This document shows, one piece after another, positions 60,430-64,000 of a stretch of 64,000 bases of DNA. Below the pieces are notes generated by a model that saw nothing but the letters and a program-made list of their open reading frames with translations, ran no database searches and was not told the DNA's origin. Both the position numbers and the translations under genes were made by a program. The stretch comes from Scenedesmus sp. ARA3. Its lineage: Eukaryota > Chlorophyta > Chlorophyceae > Sphaeropleales > Scenedesmaceae. Where the stretch lies: the NCBI GenBank assembly GCA_004335835.1, contig RWJK01001672.1, positions 195,866 to 259,865 on the forward strand, written 5' to 3'. How positions within the stretch are numbered: position 1 is the stretch's first letter; each line of letters begins with the position of its first letter.

Positions 60430-62350
60430 GTGTTGAGCACTGCAGCATTGTTGTGATGCCCAGCCACATCATGGCCAGGTGCATGCGCTTGCCCTGCGGC
60501 AGGTGCAATGCACACCATACATGTGAGGCGCATTTAGGCTATGCGGCATAGCGCACAGACCTTCTCCAATAAGCAAGCAGATGCACATTGCTGCCACCAC
60601 AGTACTGCAGGTTCCATCGTGCTGTTCCTGCAGCCTGCCTATGTTCACAGTTCGCCTGGCAAACTGGCTACTTCCGCAGCCCTCTTCTTGGGAGTGTGCA
60701 GCTGGCTTCTCATCGAAAACATCACGGCATAAGCTGTAGCAGGCTTGCCTGCCCTGCTGCAAGTATGCTTTTGTTCTTTAGACAATCTAAGCGTAGCTGT
60801 TTGTTTCTTGTTTCTTCAAACAGCTGCTCACCTTGCACATGAAGGTGTAGCTTGCTGGCCCCAGGTTGGCCATCATTGCGTTGGTGTCGGGGTTGGTCTT
60901 GCAGACAGCTTCCGGGCTGGGGTCGGCAATGCTGTACTGGTAGATGCGGTTCTCACGGGGGCAGCCACCTGCAGCAGCACCAAAGCATACATCTCATTGC
61001 ACTGTGTTGCAGCACAGGCGCTGAGCTTGGCGCAACATACCATGTGCGCCGCGTTAGGCGGTGACACGTACTACCATGCTAGCGCGTTGCAAGCTCTACG
61101 GCGATCATCAGCAAGCTGCAAAGAACACCACACCTTTCATCAACGCATCGGCATCCATGACTAGCCGTCCATCAGCACGCCAGATACTTTGTCAGCACCC
61201 TGCCTGTCCACCCACCGAGTGTCACCAGTGTTGCGCTGTTGTAGGTGATGAGGCCGATGCCGTTGCTGTTCTGCATGCCAATAAAAGCCATGATGCACAA
61301 AACACAACAAACCAGTCCCTCTATACAGCATGCAGGTGTGTCCACCCACCCAGTGTCACCAGTGTTGCGCTGTTGTAGGTGATGAGGCCGATGCCGTTGC
61401 TGTTCTGCAGCCCAATGAAGGCCAGAAACAGCCCGATGCCGCCTGCAGTGGCCAGCATGATGGACTTGGGCACCAGCGACACCAGCTTGCCACGCACACC
61501 TGCAGCAGCAGCAGCCACAGCAGCAGCAGCAACAAAGTCAATCACAATGTTCTCAAAGAGCAGCATGACACATCAGGTAGTGAGCTTCAGCACCAACACT
61601 AGTCGAAATGATCACGCTGAGCCACTCGGAGGCTTCCAACAGCAGCCTGTGGCCGGCGGACATGGCGCCCAGCTGAGCTCTGTGTTCATGACAGCAGCCA
61701 TTTGAACTTGGGGACGCAATTTGACTCACCTGTGAGCGAGATGAGGATGAAGATCCAGCCCTCGATGAACACAGCCGCTTGATCAACAAGCAGTATGAAT
61801 TTAAACAGCGTACGAAGAAAGTGAGACATTCAAGAAAACATTACATACCTGTGAGCGAGATGAGGATGAAGATCCAGCCCTCAATGAACACAGCAGCCAG
61901 GGCCTGCTGGTAGGTGATCATGCCCGTGCCGTAGAATCCCACCACGGAGTAGGTGAAATAGGCGTTGATGCTGCAGGGGTGGTGGCAGCAGCAGCAGCAG
62001 CAGCAGTATGCCAAGAGTTGGTTGGTGAACTAGGTGTTGATGTCCCAGGTGCGGCAGCAGCAGCGGCACCAGCAGCAGACACTCACGCTCACCCCATGCC
62101 TAACGCGACTGCCAGTGACAGGTTGGCAGGCATGACAACACCAGCACAATGAGGCTCGAACGAGCAGCTGCCACAAATCAGAACAGAGCGTTAACTTAAA
62201 GTGTAGCATCTGCAGCCAGTCTCACCCCATGCCTGGCGCGACAGCCAGTGGCAGGTTGGCGATGGCACCCATGAGGAAGCATGCCATGAGGGACGATGCG
62301 GCAGTGGCGGTGATGAGGCTGCGGCGCACCTCTTGCTGCAGTGCGGGAGC

Positions 62351-62388
<38 letters not shown>

Positions 62389-63719
62389 CAGCAATAGTTG
62401 CAAAGCAGGAAGCAGCAGCATGGCAGCATGCACAGCAGGAGAGGAGTGAGCCGGCTGAGCAGATGTGCAAGCAGATGTAACAACTGGATGCAGGAATAGG
62501 CTCAGCAGAGGAGCGCTGCAGCCGGTACATTTCAAGGTGCGTAGATAAGCATTAACCTTGGTTCTCCTGTGTGAATTCATCCTTTGCTATTCCGCATTTT
62601 GAACTGCAAGTGCTCGGCTGCGCCTGGCTCGACACTGTGACCGCATACAACAGACATCATAGCATATTGGTTGAAGCTGCTTTGCAGCGATATCCAGACA
62701 AGCAATGCAGTATTTTGGTATTGATGCCTGCACAGCACAGCCAGCAAACAGCATAGCACGTGTACTCACCACACATGACTGGAAGCCTGCATCATCAAAC
62801 CTGCAGCCTGGCTGCCCTGCTTTGGGACCCTGCAGCAGCAGCAGCAGCAGCAGCAGCACCAGCAGGTTTCAACAACCGTTTGACAGGTTTGTAGGGCAGC
62901 AAACTCATGCAGCGCTGAGGAACAGCTGAAAAGCATACTGTGCAACTGCAGCAGCGCAGCAGCGCCGGCGCGGCTGTGCTATTTGCTTGGCTGCAACGTC
63001 TTCAGGCAAGCTATCCATGTCCAGCCGCTGCACAGCAACACTTGATCAGGTAAGAGCAGTGCTCGGCTTTTTCCCTTGTGCTTGCAAGGAGGGGCTTATC
63101 AAAGGCATCAGTGAGTAACAACAGCAGCTTGGAGCCAAAGATGCTGTGCATCCCACGTTTTAGGGGCAAGGGCAGTGCGAACATACCCCAGCTTACCGTG
63201 CAGTCAGCATCGCTGCAGTTGCCGCCGCTGTCACTGAGGATGCCGGCATTGACAGCAAGGATGTAACACGTCTGCAGAACAGCGATGAAACAGGCAATAC
63301 AGGCACGTGAGCCACGGGGACCCATGTGGCAGGTTTGAATTGCCGGACAACTTCGGACCACTGTGCTGCAACAATGGTGCAAATCAATAAGGCAACCAGG
63401 TATCATAAAAATGAAGGTTCACGCCCAGCTGCATGCCACCTCGAACAGGCTTTCTCTTTCCCCGCCCTGGCTTCGCTTCACTGGTCGACGCTGCTCACCG
63501 TCAGGAACGTCACGAGGCCAGCTCTGACCTCTGTAGAGAAGGTGCTGCCTCTTTGCTTGACTTGGAAGTACTGGCCCACCTGGCAGTGAGGAAGAAAAGA
63601 ACAGACGACAACCCTAGATCAGCCCAGGGCCCCATCTGCACTGCCAGCATGCACGTGGCTAGTAAATTCCATACCCTTGATGCGGCAAAACCGTCATTGA
63701 GCGAGTCGATCCACTTCAT
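56288..63719 (-). CDS. AZG-type purine (adenine/guanine) permease
   Basis: Eighteen exons join in phase: 63719-63675, 63579-63499, 63271-63197, 62829-62770, 62335-62226, 61970-61849, 61499-61350, 60968-60832, 60393-60294, 59834-59757, 59478-59352, 58844-58819, 58604-58522, 58257-58167, 57973-57846, 57463-57410, 57192-56950 and 56437-56288. The product is 619 residues, against about 580 in Arabidopsis AZG1. Family motifs include RAGLVTFLT with [92 protein letters not shown] and [17 protein letters not shown]. These belong to the AzgA/AZG branch of nucleobase permeases, which take up adenine, guanine and hypoxanthine with protons across the plasma membrane. The Asp/His-rich tail is cytosolic. 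One exon is only 26 bases. Seven exon edges have echoes in adjoining introns. Confidence 0.95.
56868..56935 (+). repeat. Dispersed repeat pair, copy B
   Basis: TGTGGCTCATACC, AAGATGGTGCCGGGACCCAC and TATCCTCTCTC parallel the copy at 55730-55795. This copy lies in the last intron of the permease gene, the other in its 3' region. Confidence 0.6.
58731..58850 (-). repeat. Exon-edge echo: 26-base exon repeated, period 91
   Basis: The tiny exon 58844-58819 (LDFLDATG) is echoed at 58725-58760 as LDFLDAMGG. TGGCATCCAG occurs at 58731 and 58822. The copy has a changed donor region. Confidence 0.8.
59043..59380 (-). repeat. Exon-edge echo: end of exon 11 in three copies
   Basis: ACTCACAGGAAGGTGACCAG, the donor end of exon 59478-59352, recurs at 59241 (period 105). 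A weaker third copy lies near 59043-59098 (CACTCATACTC, then CTTGTGGAAG). Confidence 0.85.
60355..60500 (-). repeat. Exon-edge echo: start of exon 9 repeated, period 100, with CTG tract
   Basis: GGCAAGCGCATGCACCTGGC with its CAG acceptor occurs at 60393 (real exon) and at 60493 (echo). About eleven CTG units (sense strand) lie between. The period is not a multiple of three, so use of the echo acceptor would shift frame. Confidence 0.9.
61207..61420 (-). repeat. Exon-edge echo: end of exon 7 repeated, period 134
   Basis: About 70 bases covering the last codons ([18 protein letters not shown]) and the GTGGGTGG donor recur at 61207-61285 downstream, nearly identical. Confidence 0.9.
61725..61905 (-). 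repeat. Exon-edge echo: end of exon 6 repeated, period 119
   Basis: CTGTGAGCGAGATGAGGATG at 61849 recurs at 61730. The real copy has donor GTATGT, the echo has GTGAGT, so the echo carries the stronger-looking donor. Confidence 0.9.
61952..62068 (-). repeat. Exon-edge echo: start of exon 6 repeated, period 72
   Basis: GGTGAAATAGGCGTTGATG at 61952 is echoed as GGTGAACTAGGTGTTGATG at 62024. The acceptor AG is lost in the echo. Confidence 0.75.
62088..62280 (-). repeat. Exon-edge echo: end of exon 5 repeated, period 133
   Basis: CTCACCCCATGCCTGGCGCG at 62221 is echoed as CTCACCCCATGCCTAACGCG at 62088, continuing over about 50 bases. The donor in the echo is changed. Confidence 0.85.
62351..62388 (-). 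repeat. CTG microsatellite upstream of an acceptor
   Basis: About twelve CTG units on the sense strand end a dozen bases before the exon 5 acceptor of the permease gene. Confidence 0.9.
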
Positions 63720-64000
63720 GGCTCCGCTACAGCCGGGTTAGCCCAGAACGAAGCTGTGCAACCTTGATGCAGTCGAATCTGCAGCGCGGCGACCCCAGAT
63801 GATGCGATCCTATGAGCGTATAAGACACCTGAGCATTACTTGTGTCTGCAGTTTGCATCAAGGAGCCGCGGTTCACCACCACCACGAATTGAGTAGTATA
63901 CTGTGCTACTCTACTACAGCATTGCGTCACAAAATTGCGTTATGTTCAGCCGTACACGCCTCAAACTGCGGTAAGTTGCAGCTTATCAACACATTTTGGT
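63720..64000. other. Upstream region of the permease gene
   Basis: Promoter and 5' UTR of the minus-strand permease gene up to the window edge. No specific site was recognised. Confidence 0.4.

Overview
The window reads as nuclear DNA of a green alga, most likely Chlorophyceae and possibly a Sphaeropleales-type genome. The reasons are intron-dense genes with GTGAGT...CTGCAG introns, pervasive CAG/CTG triplet tracts that encode Gln/Ala/Ser runs, the chlorophycean TGTAA polyadenylation word after several stop codons, and green-lineage genes (a pheophorbide a oxygenase relative, L-galactose dehydrogenase, an AZG purine permease, a CGL160-like protein). No tRNA, rRNA, CRISPR array or bacterial operon was seen. 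Ten protein genes could be built by joining exons so that reading phase holds at every junction.

Layout. 287-1163 (+) is the 3' part of a CGL160/AtpI-like membrane protein. 3517-6966 (+) and 14520-17890 (-) are two paralogous multi-pass membrane proteins of unknown function with matching exon lengths. Between them, 9927-13080 (-) is a bZIP-like regulator. 20445-32816 (-) is a very large coiled-coil protein of about 2,600 residues. 34569-35800 (-) is TRAPPC2/sedlin, divergent from 36143-41103 (+), a pheophorbide a oxygenase-type Rieske enzyme. 42515-45174 (+) is an LRR protein with a PGG-like membrane tail and an apparent frameshift. After a 35-base assembly gap, 46807-50753 (-) is L-galactose dehydrogenase, divergent from 51019-53565 (+), an NTF2/SnoaL-like protein. 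56288-63719 (-) is an 18-exon AZG-type purine permease.

The genes do not form a pathway cluster. They look like ordinary neighbours with long intergenic and 3' UTR stretches that are G/T-rich on the sense strand.

The most unusual signal is structural. In five of the ten genes, a splice site plus a few dozen bases of its exon is repeated 70-180 bp away, usually inside the neighbouring intron. I count 16 such exon-edge echoes. They are diverged copies, often keep a usable AG acceptor or GT donor, and one (in the Rieske exon) is in frame and would insert 39 residues if used. This looks like recurrent local tandem duplication that enlarges introns and creates decoy splice sites; an assembly artefact must be excluded.
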